In this document: one piece after another, positions 8,196-15,387 of the stretch
Position numbering within the stretch: the stretch's first letter is position 1
Layout: every line of letters starts with the position of its first letter
Source: Opitutales bacterium
GTDB taxonomy: Bacteria > Verrucomicrobiota > Verrucomicrobiia > Opitutales > Opitutaceae
DNA: 16,273 bases
NCBI GenBank assembly: GCA_021772595.1
Contig: JAJFLS010000611.1
Span: 1-16,273 of the forward strand
Direction of reading: 5' to 3'
Made by a program: the position numbers and the translations under genes
Notes under the pieces: generated by a model
Seen by the model: the letters and a program-made list of their open reading frames with translations, nothing else
The model's database searches: none
What the model was told of the DNA's origin: nothing

Positions 8196-8348
8196 CCAGA
8201 CTCTCTCCTTCGCACAGTCGCTTGAGGCAGCAGCTCACACCAGTGCCGGCGCATTAAACCGCTCGCTCATCCATGCGATCTTGCAGTCTAGTTCCCGTCT
8301 CATGAAAACGCATACAGCCACTTTCCACGAATCCGACTTGGCGTCCTT

Positions 8349-8606
8349 GTACCGAGTATTTAAATACTTCACCTCAACGAACAAAGTGCACCAAACGATA
8401 GAGGAGCGGCACTTGAGGACCATTGTAACGAAACATTTCGAACGAAGTGACACATACATAACACCGAAGAGGCCTAGGAAAAATAGATGCATTAAAGATC
8501 AAGTCGATTTTTAAGTGCTTACCCGTTTTCACCTCTCTCTATCTCAAATCACCCCAAAGAGACAATCTCTTCAGCGGGAATCGAAAATTTTTGGTGACAT
8601 TCATCC
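8349..8606 (+). repeat. Dispersed repeat copy A
   Basis: From GTACCGAGTATTT to TTGGTGACATTCATCC this stretch aligns end to end with 13582-13848 (copy B) and in part with 15609-15704 (copy C), all in the same orientation. Long identical blocks include GTGACACATACATAACACCG (A and C), ATCTCAAATCACCCCAAAGA and CTTCAGCGGGAATCGAAA. It contains a stem CCTCA+AGTGC / GCACTTGAGG (8372-8376 and 8385-8389 with 8409-8418) and a hairpin AAGAGA-CAA-TCTCTT (8557-8571) enclosed by TCACC/GGTGA (8549-8553 / 8593-8597). Unlike B and C it has no recognisable thrS fragment before it. Its right end lies about 100 bp from the truncated gene at 8715-8789. Confidence 0.85.
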
Positions 8607-8710
8607 ATTGGGTTGCGTCTTTATGTGAAGGTTCAAGGTAAGAATTCACCTTTTTCTATATGGTAAAAGCGTTGGCACTGTATAGAATCGAAGAAGTCAT
8701 ATGAAAAATG

Positions 8711-8732
8711 TGGATTAAACAGGATTTGACAG
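8711..8732. repeat. Short 'ggattaaacaggattt' repeat-like sequence
   Basis: TGGATTAAACAGGATTTGAC resembles the common intergenic repeat built of 'aggattaacaggatt' units. It covers the end of the truncated frame at 8715-8789 and so may mark the breakpoint. Only one copy is in the window. Confidence 0.35.
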
Positions 8733-8789
8733 CATCTCCGGCCAATCCGGGGTACTCAATACGCACAATAAGAGCAGTAGTTTCTTCAT
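8715..8789 (-). pseudogene. Truncated start of a secreted-protein gene downstream of the sulfatase
   Basis: Seven bases after the 8797 sulfatase stop, ATGAAGAAACTACTGCTC opens a frame MKKLLLLLCVLST, a textbook start of a signal peptide. After about 13 codons it continues as PDWPEMLSNPV and stops. The continuation coincides with repeat-like DNA (8711-8732), so a gene of this operon seems to have lost everything after its first codons. The close spacing to the sulfatase is that of a co-translated operon partner. It could also be a chance frame, but start, spacing and hydrophobic run argue against that. Confidence 0.5.
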
Positions 8790-8796
8790 TTTGTAA

Positions 8797-10170
8797 TCAG
8801 CGTTCCAATACATTTGCGCGGTGCTGCTCTATCTCGGCCTTCAATGACTTCAGGACGGCCAGGTGTTTCTCGGAAGTCATTAAATTGGTCATTTCGGCGG
8901 GATCTTTGTCTTTGTCGTAAAGCTCTTCAAAGGTGATTTTGTTGTGATCACTTTTGGAAAGGGTTTGGATATATAGCCAACGCCCGTTGATGGCTGCGAG
9001 AAAGGGATCGTTGCCGCCATATCCACCCAAGCATTCGTGAACGATCGTGCGATTGGTGTCTTCGCCTTTTACCATCGGGAGAAGACTCCTGCCGTGCAAG
9101 TTGGCGGTCGGCTCAACTTTGGCGATGTCGTAGAGGGTCGCAGTCAAATCGAGATTTAGAGCAGGAGTATCGCAGACACCCTGTTTTATACCGGGACCGG
9201 CGATAACCAGGGGCACTCGGGTCGATGTGGTGAAGGGAAGAACCTTGCTGGTCATGCCGTGATCCCCCAGCATCCAGCCGTTGTCGGACATATATATCAC
9301 ATAAGTATTGTCCTCAACGCCATTCTCTTTCAGGGACTTTAAAATGAGTTCCAGAAAGCTATCCATCTCGGAAACAACCGCGTAATAGTCCTTTGCGTGC
9401 TTGCGAATGTTTTCTGGTTTGTCGTATCCGTATACCTTGGCCTGCGTACGATTGCGAACCTCTTTCATGTAATCCGGTTTGTCCTTGAGGCTATCGCTCC
9501 AGTTCGCCGGCAGCGGCATATCTTCGACGGTATAAAGATCGTTGAACTTCTTTGCTGCTGGCCAGGTATGTTTGTTATCCATGTGCGGCAACTGAGTGCA
9601 ATGAAAGAGGACGAAAGGTTTATCCTGTTCGGCTGCATCCTTGATCATCTCGACCGATTTCCTGGCACAATAAAGATCAATATGCTCTTCTGGATTTAGT
9701 TCGCGTCCCTCGACATTTACTTTACGTCCAAAATAAGTGCCGTTGCCCTTGAACGAACAAGCCCGGTCAAAGCCAAGGTCTTGCGGGGTATTCTTAAGGT
9801 GCCACTTGCCCGAGAACAGAGTTGTATAACCCGAGTGTTTCAAATCCTGCGCGAAGGAGACCTCACCCTCTCGCAGTTTGGCATTAAGCTGTTCCACACC
9901 ATTGGCACTGCCGTATCGACCAGTGAGGACAGCGGCGCGTGATGGACTGCAAAGAGAAAGGGCCGCATGAGCATTGGTGAAACGCACGCCTCTTTTCGCC
10001 AATCGATCAAGCACTGGCGTTTGAATGTTCGAGCGGCCATTCGCGCCATAGGAGTCGTATTGCTGATCATCGGTGAAGATGATGACGATATTCGGCTTCT
10101 CAGCAGCCAGTAGAGAGGCTGACGCCAGGAACATCAGCATGAAGAACATTCGTTGCGTGGTTTTCATCAT
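8797..10170 (-). CDS. S1 family sulfatase (canonical CSPSR)
   Basis: Exported sulfatase of 457 residues. The signal peptide runs to about residue 23 (LASASLLAAEKP). All core motifs are present: NIVIIFTDDQ (metal Asp34, Asp35), formylglycine site LCSPSRAAVLTGRYG (Cys74, converted by a formylglycine-generating enzyme or anSME encoded elsewhere), GKWHL (121-125), QLPHMDN (193-199) and MSDNGWMLGDHGM (294-306). The C-terminal ELYDKDKDPAEMTNL is the usual end of the domain. The start has two ATGs in a row (10170 and 10167). The gene lies 78 bp after the stop of the unknown secreted protein 10249-11703 and very likely shares its transcript. A remnant of a third gene follows at 8789. Sulfate-ester substrate unknown. 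Confidence 0.96.
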   Translation of the reverse strand: MMKTTQRMFFMLMFLASASLLAAEKPNIVIIFTDDQQYDSYGANGRSNIQTPVLDRLAKRGVRFTNAHAALSLCSPSRAAVLTGRYGSANGVEQLNAKLREGEVSFAQDLKHSGYTTLFSGKWHLKNTPQDLGFDRACSFKGNGTYFGRKVNVEGRELNPEEHIDLYCARKSVEMIKDAAEQDKPFVLFHCTQLPHMDNKHTWPAAKKFNDLYTVEDMPLPANWSDSLKDKPDYMKEVRNRTQAKVYGYDKPENIRKHAKDYYAVVSEMDSFLELILKSLKENGVEDNTYVIYMSDNGWMLGDHGMTSKVLPFTTSTRVPLVIAGPGIKQGVCDTPALNLDLTATLYDIAKVEPTANLHGRSLLPMVKGEDTNRTIVHECLGGYGGNDPFLAAINGRWLYIQTLSKSDHNKITFEELYDKDKDPAEMTNLMTSEKHLAVLKSLKAEIEQHRANVLER

Positions 10171-10248
10171 GGGTTTCTTCTTTCAGGCTTATTTCGACAG
10201 TTCGCCAAACGATAGAACAACGTTTGGTCATCTTGGGGCACAGCGGCA

Positions 10249-11703
10249 CTACTGGTAGATGAACATGGCGGTGGCATTGAATGCGAACCGCGAACGGACG
10301 TGCACCCAGTGCGCGCTGTATCCGTCGGGAAATACCTCGGCAACGTAACTGTTTGCGGGTATGTCGATTTGCTTGAGACGCGACCAAGACCCGTCTCCAA
10401 GAAAATCGACTTCGATTTCCACAGACGCTTTGTAACCAGACTCGTTTTTCAAATGGAGCGTCTTCTTATCGAACCCAGTCATGAGGAATGGGTCGGAAAC
10501 CGTGTTGGGTTCAACATCCGTGTCCCACCAGACGGCTCCCCAGCCCGAGGGTTTGCCAAAACTCCAAAGATCGTCGGTCTTGCCGAACCAAAGACCGGCC
10601 TGTGGCTGCCCGGCCCGCGGATTGCCATCCTGCCCCTTCCATTTCATAGGCGTGGCCTGATTGCCGCCCAGTACAAGCATCCCTCGCCACGAGCAAAAAT
10701 CCGGCACGATCCGCAGGTGATTGGCGATAGGCTTGATCGGCAACAGTTGGCCCGGGTAGGTATGATAAGGGACTTCGTAGAAGATGCCGTGGCAATCCAT
10801 CAACAGCCGTTCGGTTTCAACCTCCCTGATCCGCATCCATTCGGTGTAGCTGGTATTATCGAAAGTCTGGCTACCTTTGGGTAGGCGGAAGGTCTGCCAT
10901 TCTCCTTTGGCATACACTTTCAGTATGACCGAACGTTTATCCCATCCGATAGCCATGCCCAAGCGCGAGCCACGACCAAAGACCTCGGTAAAGGCTGTTT
11001 CCTCCAGTATGGTCCACGTCTTGCCATCCCATTCTGCGAGTCGACCAGCGCTCCATTCCTCATCGTAGTCGTTCTGGCTGTAGCTATTGTTCGCAATCAC
11101 AACCCGACTGCCAATGGTGTATCCAGATTTTAAGTGCGGCTTGGATTTAGGCGGCTCGTTGAGTTCCTTCATTAGATCATACAAAACCGTCACCTCCAGC
11201 GTGCGGAGATCCACCTCGAAAAACTCGCCTTCCATCGCCAGATAATAGACCTTGTTTTCGGGATCGGTGAGGTGCTGCATCGTGGCGGCAAGACGATGCG
11301 GAACGAGTGAGTCGATGGTCCGAACGTTGCCTTCAACGTCGATGACGTGGGGGCCTATGAGGAGCTCGCTGCGTGTGCCGTGGATAAAACGATTGGCATA
11401 AGTCCCAACAACGCTGGACGGGTGCTTTTGCAATTGCATGGACTCATCGATATAGTATAGCCCCGTTCCAGACCCACTCGTTTCAGTGTGAGCAACATAG
11501 GTAACGACCCAGAGGCGATCTGCCCAAGGCATTAGCCCTCCGGTTCCGGCTTCAGTTCGAGGGTAATGATCCGCGACCATGGCCAGTCCGGGAAACACGC
11601 CGCTCACTTCGATGCCGGGTACGGGTTCTTCGCAAAACGCGCCTTGGGGCAGAGCCATGATTACCACCATGAGTGTGCCGAATATTGAGTGAAGTTTAGT
11701 CAT
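10249..11703 (-). CDS. Secreted protein of unknown function, propeller-like
   Basis: I do not recognise this 484-residue protein. It has a signal peptide (MTKLHSIFGTLMVVIMALPQGAFC|EE). The body has repeating beta-rich units with a Trp/Gly pattern, such as DRLWVVTYV, GLYYIDESMQL, VYYLAMEGEFFEVDLRTLE, AGRLAEWDGKTWTILEE, GMLVLGGNQATPMKWKG and GLWFGKTDDLWSFG, which suggests a beta-propeller. The last 80 residues (LHLKNESGYKASVEIEVDF...) look like a separate beta-sandwich. No catalytic motif is obvious. It is the first gene of an operon with the CSPSR sulfatase and shares a 16-bp leader element with the PmoA-family gene. A role in binding or processing the sulfatase's substrate is inference from position only. 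Confidence 0.88.
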   Translation of the reverse strand: MTKLHSIFGTLMVVIMALPQGAFCEEPVPGIEVSGVFPGLAMVADHYPRTEAGTGGLMPWADRLWVVTYVAHTETSGSGTGLYYIDESMQLQKHPSSVVGTYANRFIHGTRSELLIGPHVIDVEGNVRTIDSLVPHRLAATMQHLTDPENKVYYLAMEGEFFEVDLRTLEVTVLYDLMKELNEPPKSKPHLKSGYTIGSRVVIANNSYSQNDYDEEWSAGRLAEWDGKTWTILEETAFTEVFGRGSRLGMAIGWDKRSVILKVYAKGEWQTFRLPKGSQTFDNTSYTEWMRIREVETERLLMDCHGIFYEVPYHTYPGQLLPIKPIANHLRIVPDFCSWRGMLVLGGNQATPMKWKGQDGNPRAGQPQAGLWFGKTDDLWSFGKPSGWGAVWWDTDVEPNTVSDPFLMTGFDKKTLHLKNESGYKASVEIEVDFLGDGSWSRLKQIDIPANSYVAEVFPDGYSAHWVHVRSRFAFNATAMFIYQ

Positions 11704-11719
11704 ATGCTGCTGATAGGAT

Positions 11720-11735
11720 ATTCAATTGTTCCGAT
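11720..11735 (-). promoter_or_regulatory. Shared leader element, copy 1
   Basis: On the minus strand ATCGGAACAATTGAAT lies 16 bases before the start codon of the 10249-11703 gene. The same 16 bases occur before the PmoA-family gene at 13079-13094, and the similarity continues towards both start codons (GAAT-A/T-TC-C/T-TAT-C/T-A). It contains the palindrome CAATTG. It could be an operator, part of the 5' leader, or a residue of a duplicated upstream region. Confidence 0.5.
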
Positions 11736-11772
11736 TAGAGGGGATAAAGGCGACGTATTTATCAGTCTTTAA

Positions 11773-11967
11773 AAAGCTGGATTATCGATCACACCGGTGA
11801 TTCGAAATGCCCATCCTGACGCGCGGGTCATGGTCGCTGGCAAGAAAGCGAATACCGATTTCGCAAAGATGTACCATCTTGGCGATCAGGGACCGATCAA
11901 ACGCCCGCGAGTGGAGGCGGATCAGCTAAGCAAGAGCGATAAGGCCAAACCGAAGAAAACGAATTAG
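11773..11967 (+). pseudogene. Plus-strand gene remnant (C-terminal fragment, unrecognised)
   Basis: After an in-frame TAA at 11770 the frame stays open to TAG at 11965-11967 and encodes protein-like sequence: TPVIRNAHPDARVMVAGKK, then NTDFAKMYHLGDQGP and a lysine-rich end. There is no good start (GTG 11797 or ATG 11830, no ribosome site), so it looks like the tail of a gene whose front has been lost. I cannot assign a family. It could be a chance frame; confidence is low. Confidence 0.3.
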
Positions 11968-11970
11968 AAT

Positions 11971-12126
11971 ATGAAGAGTAAGATAAGGAAACTTCTCTTA
12001 GCGACGACCGTCCTATGCGCCGCTCTAGCCGTTGATGCGGCGGGTCTGAAGATTACTAAGATCGGCGAGAGCGTGATTGATCAAGTAGCCATGATCTGTC
12101 TCCCCTCTGGGGCTCTTTGCCTTTAA
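11971..12126 (+). pseudogene. Truncated secreted-protein start, 51 codons
   Basis: ATG at 11971 opens MKSKIRKLLLATTVLCAALA followed by VDAAG, a convincing signal peptide with an Ala-x-Ala type end, then LKITKIGESVIDQVAMICL and a stop at 12124. The start lies 3 bases after the stop of the preceding frame, as in an operon. The mature part is only about 26 residues, and the stop overlaps the last codons of the convergent PmoA-family gene by 4 bp. The likeliest reading is a gene cut off by a rearrangement that brought the PmoA-family gene next to it. A real short secreted peptide is possible but less likely. Confidence 0.4.
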
Positions 12127-13067
12127 GGCTTCGTGATGGTTATAACGCCACCGGGCCAACCGCTACTGGGCGGCAGCGTCTTTTCGCCGCTGTATTGCAA
12201 CCAGTCCTTGTTGAGTTGACTGTCATTGAGTTCGCCCGTGTAGATCACTAATTGATGCAGGTAGACTTCCTTTTCACCCTTCTTGATCTTCCAACCGCCC
12301 AGTTTCGCTCGGCTGGGCCCGAAACCCAGATTTTTGTCGATGCGCCAAGGCTGGGGAAAATCAGGGTTTTGCGGATGCTCGAAGATAGCGATATGCCCCC
12401 AGTCGTCACGCCCTTCGATGGGCATCGCCACGTCTACCCAGAGCGCGCGTTGGCTATCGGTGGCTTTATTGGTTTGGCCAATGCTGTTCAATGCGGCGCT
12501 TTCGATGCCCTCGTGCCACGGCATGCGCACAAACAGTCCACCATAAAAATAATTGGCAATCGTGACGTCGGTGACTGCTTCGCCGGTCCATTGCAGCTCT
12601 AGAAAATACCGATCACCCGTGTCTCGCAGGGTCCAGCGCTGGGTTTCGATCATCACCACCCCACCGGCTTCATCCAACATTTGATAAACGGTTTCCCATT
12701 GCACGGCCTCGCCTTCGCGAATTAGGGGAAGGCAGGAAACGCGGCGCCAGTAACCGCTGCCTGGGTTGCCGAAATAGTCCCGCCCATTGGCCCTGGTGAA
12801 GCCCCAGTACACTCCGGTTTGATGCGGGTGGTGGCTGGGGCTTAATTCGGTCAAGACGCCCTTGCCGTCCGGCGATATGATCGGATGAATATACGGGCGA
12901 AAATCGGGGTCTGCGTTCTGGGTCAGAATGACGACGTCCCCGCCCTCTTGAAATACACGAATGGCGCCGGTTTCTCGATCCTCGCGCAGCGTCAAGGTCT
13001 CCGAGTAAGAGGACGCGCACATTCCCATTAGAAGGGCGAAATAGACGGGCCAATGATTGCGTTTCAT
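12123..13067 (-). CDS. PmoA family protein (PF14100, DUF6807-like), secreted
   Basis: Product of 314 residues with a signal peptide (MKRNHWPVYFALLMGMCASS|YS). The family block FRPYIHPIISPDGKGVLTEL followed by SPSHHPHQTGVYWGFTRANGRDYFGNP (about residues 56-102) is diagnostic, and the WRRVSCLPL and GGLFVRMPW segments fit. The family is named after a subunit of methane monooxygenase, but that name is misleading: these secreted proteins occur in carbohydrate-degrading Planctomycetota, Verrucomicrobiota and Bacteroidota, and their role is not settled. The clustered His residues (SPSHHPHQ) could bind a metal or sugar. It is transcribed alone, preceded by the shared leader element at 13079-13094, and converges on the 11971-12126 remnant. 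Start ATG 13067 is the only one that gives the signal peptide. Confidence 0.9.
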   Translation of the reverse strand: MKRNHWPVYFALLMGMCASSYSETLTLREDRETGAIRVFQEGGDVVILTQNADPDFRPYIHPIISPDGKGVLTELSPSHHPHQTGVYWGFTRANGRDYFGNPGSGYWRRVSCLPLIREGEAVQWETVYQMLDEAGGVVMIETQRWTLRDTGDRYFLELQWTGEAVTDVTIANYFYGGLFVRMPWHEGIESAALNSIGQTNKATDSQRALWVDVAMPIEGRDDWGHIAIFEHPQNPDFPQPWRIDKNLGFGPSRAKLGGWKIKKGEKEVYLHQLVIYTGELNDSQLNKDWLQYSGEKTLPPSSGWPGGVITITKP

Positions 13068-13078
13068 ATTAATAAGAA

Positions 13079-13094
13079 ATTCAATTGTTCCGAT
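13079..13094 (-). promoter_or_regulatory. Shared leader element, copy 2
   Basis: Identical to copy 1 (11720-11735) over 16 bases, here 11 bases before the start codon of the PmoA-family gene. Twin placement before two unrelated secreted-protein genes suggests a common control signal or a common leader. Confidence 0.5.
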
Positions 13095-13221
13095 GTCTGG
13101 CCTTCTCGCACACTCGTGAACAATTCGAGCGGTAGGCTGAGGGCTGTGTTCTGCCTTATCAAGTGAGAAATTGCGTGGCTTTGCTGGGAACGCAGGGCTT
13201 TTCGGTTCTGCGGGTCGAGCT
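13095..13221. other. Intergenic stretch before the thrS remnant
   Basis: No gene or clear signal seen. An open frame (from TTG 13171) runs through it into the thrS-like part, but its first 17 codons (GFAGNAGLFGSAGRA) do not look like threonyl-tRNA synthetase and lack a ribosome site. Confidence 0.4.
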
Positions 13222-13469
13222 CTACGACTGGAGCTGATCGAATTCGTGAAAAATCGAATCTCCTTCTATAAAAACGGCGAATTCCTCGATCTCTGTCCAG
13301 CAGCCAAGTCGGCTACGCCAAGAAGATCAAAGCCTACAAGCTGCTCAGTATCGCGGGAGCCGACCACCATGGCTACGAAAACAACATGTAGCTCCAGTGC
13401 ATCTACGGCATAGCTTTCGCCCGCAAGGACGAACTCGCGAAATAAACGACCCAGCTCGAAGAAGCCCGT
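13222..13469 (+). pseudogene. thrS: Threonyl-tRNA synthetase fragment, decayed (copy B)
   Basis: Threonyl-tRNA synthetase charges tRNA-Thr; only part of the editing/linker region is left here. Frame 1 (13222-13296) reads LRLELIEFVKNRISFYKNGE then FLDLC, matching the family's 'ISxYxxGEFxDLCRGPHV'. A one-base deletion between 13297 and 13310 shifts the frame, which goes on as VGYAKKIKAYKLLSIAGA, then GYENN(M)*LQCIYGIAFARKDEL and TQLEEARN. This matches 'KIKAFKLLSVAGAYWRGD-N-LQRIYGTAF-KKEL---L--LEEAKKRD'. There are in-frame stops TAG (13389-13391) and TAA (13443-13445). The catalytic motifs 1-3 and the anticodon domain are absent. The family call rests on recollection of the conserved region and is firm; the functional gene must be elsewhere. 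Confidence 0.8.
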
Positions 13470-13848
13470 AATTACAATCTGTTTCTAACTTCTGGATACT
13501 TCCTATGCTACGAAGAGTCCCAGATCCCGCCGCTCACCGAACGCGACTCGCTCGCTGATCTCGCTGACGACAACACGCCCCGTACCGAGTATTTTGATAC
13601 GAAACCTCAATCAACGCAGTGTACCGAGCGAGAAAGGAGCGACACTTGAGGACAATTGTGACGAAACATTTCGAGCGAAGTGACGCATACATAACACCGA
13701 AAAGGCCTTGGCATACGACGAGAAACAGGAGTTTAAAAGATCAGGTCAATTTTTAAGTACCAATCCGTTTTCACCCCTCTCTATCTCAAATCACCCCAAA
13801 GAGACAATTTCTTCAGCGGGAATCGAAATTTCTTGGTGACCTTCACCC
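13357..13848 (+). repeat. Dispersed repeat copy B, upstream of the PQQ gene
   Basis: Its left part (13357 to about 13738) aligns with copy C (15388-15704), including the end of the thrS remnant and a following segment ending in GTACCGAGTATTTTGATACG. Its right part (13582-13848) aligns with copy A. It is thus the only complete copy in the window. The stem of copy A is kept: CCTCA+AGTGT (13605-13609, 13618-13622) with ACACTTGAGG (13642-13651). The hairpin AAGAGA-CAA-TTTCTT (13799-13813) lies inside TCACC/GGTGA (13791-13795 / 13835-13839). It ends 24 bases before the ATG of the PQQ-propeller gene, so any promoter of that gene lies inside the repeat. Confidence 0.85.
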
Positions 13849-13872
13849 AAATACTGCCTAAAACCCAGTTCG

Positions 13873-15387
13873 ATGATCATTTCCGGTAAATTCTCAACGA
13901 TTCTCGGCATAATCAGTTTTTTGATTTTCAACTCATACGCTGCTGCCGCAGATCAACCTCAGTGGGGCGAGAAATACACGCGCAACATGGTCTCGCCTGA
14001 AACCGGGCTACCAGACTCCTTCGACCCAGATACACGACACTCCGTAAGATGGTCCGTCCCATTGGGCACGAAAAGCTACTCAACCCCTGTCATTTCCCAA
14101 GGACGCATTTTCGTAGGGACAAACAACGACCAGCCCCGCGACCCACGCTATCAAGGAGATTTCGGAGCTCTCTATTGTCTTTCGGAAAGCGACGGATCGC
14201 TTCTCTGGCAATACGTAACTCCCAAGCTTGCAGACGATCGAAGCTATCAGGATTGGCCCAATACAGGCATCGCTTCTCCAGCAGTAGTCGAAGGCAAAAA
14301 GGTCTACATTGTGAACAATCGAAACCAGGTCGTCTGCTTGGACATAAACGGACAAACCAACGGCAACGATGGTCCTTTCTTCGACGAAGAGAATCATATG
14401 TCAGCTAGCGAGTCCCCAAGATCATTGGAATCGAATGATGGAGATATCCTATGGCTCTACGACTTGCATGCCGAACTTGGCGTTGAAGCGCACGACTCAG
14501 CCCATTGCTCAGTTCTGATCCATGGGTCCTACCTGTACGTCTGCACATCCAACGGAGTAGATGCTAAGCACAACTACATGGTTAACGAAAATGCGCCGAG
14601 CCTGATCGTCCTCGAAAAATCGACAGGCAGACTTGTCGCCCAAGACAACGAAAACATCGGCCCAAACATCGCGCACTCAACATGGTCTTCCCCCACTCTA
14701 TTTCGTTCGACCAACCATGAAGAGATCGTTTTCGCCGCCGGCAATGGCATTTGCTATGGATTCGAAGCCCTATCCGAGAACACGCACGCAAATGGACGTA
14801 TTCAATCGCTCGCGAAACTCTGGCAATTCGACTGCGACCCAACTGCACCCAAAGAACAAATTCACTCCTACCGAGGCAATCGAGAGATCAGCGCAAGCAA
14901 CATATACGGAATGCCCGTCGTCAACGATGACCAAATATACATAGCCTACGGAGGCGATTTCTGGCACGGCAAACGACAATCGTGGATCAAGAGCTTCAAT
15001 CCCGATGGTAATGGCGACATCACAGACAGTGCATTAAATTGGTCCTACGCTCTCGAGAAGCACTGCATGAGTACGCCCGCCATTCACGATGGGCTCGCCT
15101 ACATCACCGACACCTCGGGGAAGTTGCATTGCATCGATTCGAAAACAGGCCAAGGTCAGTGGATACACGAGCTCACGGGTGTCATCTGGGCATCCCCACT
15201 CGTCGCCGATGGAAAGGTCTACATCGCCAGTCAGCGCGGAAAAGTCGCCGTCCTCAAAGCCGACCGAGAAAAGACTCTTCTAAGCGAGATTCAACTCCCC
15301 GACAATATAAACGGAAGCCCGATCGCTGCCAACGGCATCCTATACATCACTGCGATGACTCGCCTCTATGCCCTAAAGGCAAACTAG
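13873..15387 (+). CDS. Secreted PQQ-like beta-propeller repeat protein
   Basis: Product of 504 residues with a signal peptide (about 1-26, MIISGKFSTILGIISFLIFN...AAAADQ). Propeller blades are marked by repeated (L/V)xCL/AL-D-xxTG-xxLW patterns: GALYCLSESDGSLLWQY, VVCLDINGQ, SLIVLEKSTGRLVAQ, GKLHCIDSKTGQGQWIHEL, GKVAVLKADREKTLLSEI and a closing ILYITAMTRLYALKAN. Such BamB/PQQ_2-type proteins are common in Planctomycetota and Verrucomicrobiota; most do not bind PQQ and have no known reaction. The residues of PQQ dehydrogenases are not evident, so scaffold or ligand binding is as likely as catalysis. It is the only intact plus-strand gene in the window. It is bracketed by direct repeats B and C, and its stop codon TAG at 15385 is fused to the first base of repeat C. 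No ribosome site is visible. Confidence 0.93.
   Translation: MIISGKFSTILGIISFLIFNSYAAAADQPQWGEKYTRNMVSPETGLPDSFDPDTRHSVRWSVPLGTKSYSTPVISQGRIFVGTNNDQPRDPRYQGDFGALYCLSESDGSLLWQYVTPKLADDRSYQDWPNTGIASPAVVEGKKVYIVNNRNQVVCLDINGQTNGNDGPFFDEENHMSASESPRSLESNDGDILWLYDLHAELGVEAHDSAHCSVLIHGSYLYVCTSNGVDAKHNYMVNENAPSLIVLEKSTGRLVAQDNENIGPNIAHSTWSSPTLFRSTNHEEIVFAAGNGICYGFEALSENTHANGRIQSLAKLWQFDCDPTAPKEQIHSYRGNREISASNIYGMPVVNDDQIYIAYGGDFWHGKRQSWIKSFNPDGNGDITDSALNWSYALEKHCMSTPAIHDGLAYITDTSGKLHCIDSKTGQGQWIHELTGVIWASPLVADGKVYIASQRGKVAVLKADREKTLLSEIQLPDNINGSPIAANGILYITAMTRLYALKAN

Larger units (their letters stand above)
7969..8348. other. Gene-poor region upstream of the GH-like gene
   Basis: No convincing full-length gene. 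It holds a weak minus-strand promoter candidate (8012-8041), a 24-codon plus-strand frame (8085-8159) that may be a transposase scrap, and a perfect GCGCGT-TCG-ACGCGC hairpin (8181-8195). The rest shows nothing I can name. Confidence 0.5.

Noticed and set aside
8235..8492. 85-codon minus-strand frame across repeat A
   Set aside because: It is not preserved in copy B, and its product shows no domain; it is probably the antisense of the repeat.
8349..8606. Integron attC sites
   Set aside because: The repeats fold, but the conserved ends expected for attC (GTTRRRY/RYYYAAC) are not present and no integrase is in the window.
10300..10884. 194-codon open frame on the plus strand
   Set aside because: Shadow of the 10249-11703 gene; no signal, domain or ribosome site.
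12095..12120. CCCC-TCT-GGGG as an intrinsic terminator between convergent frames
   Set aside because: The stem has only four pairs and no T-run follows on either strand.
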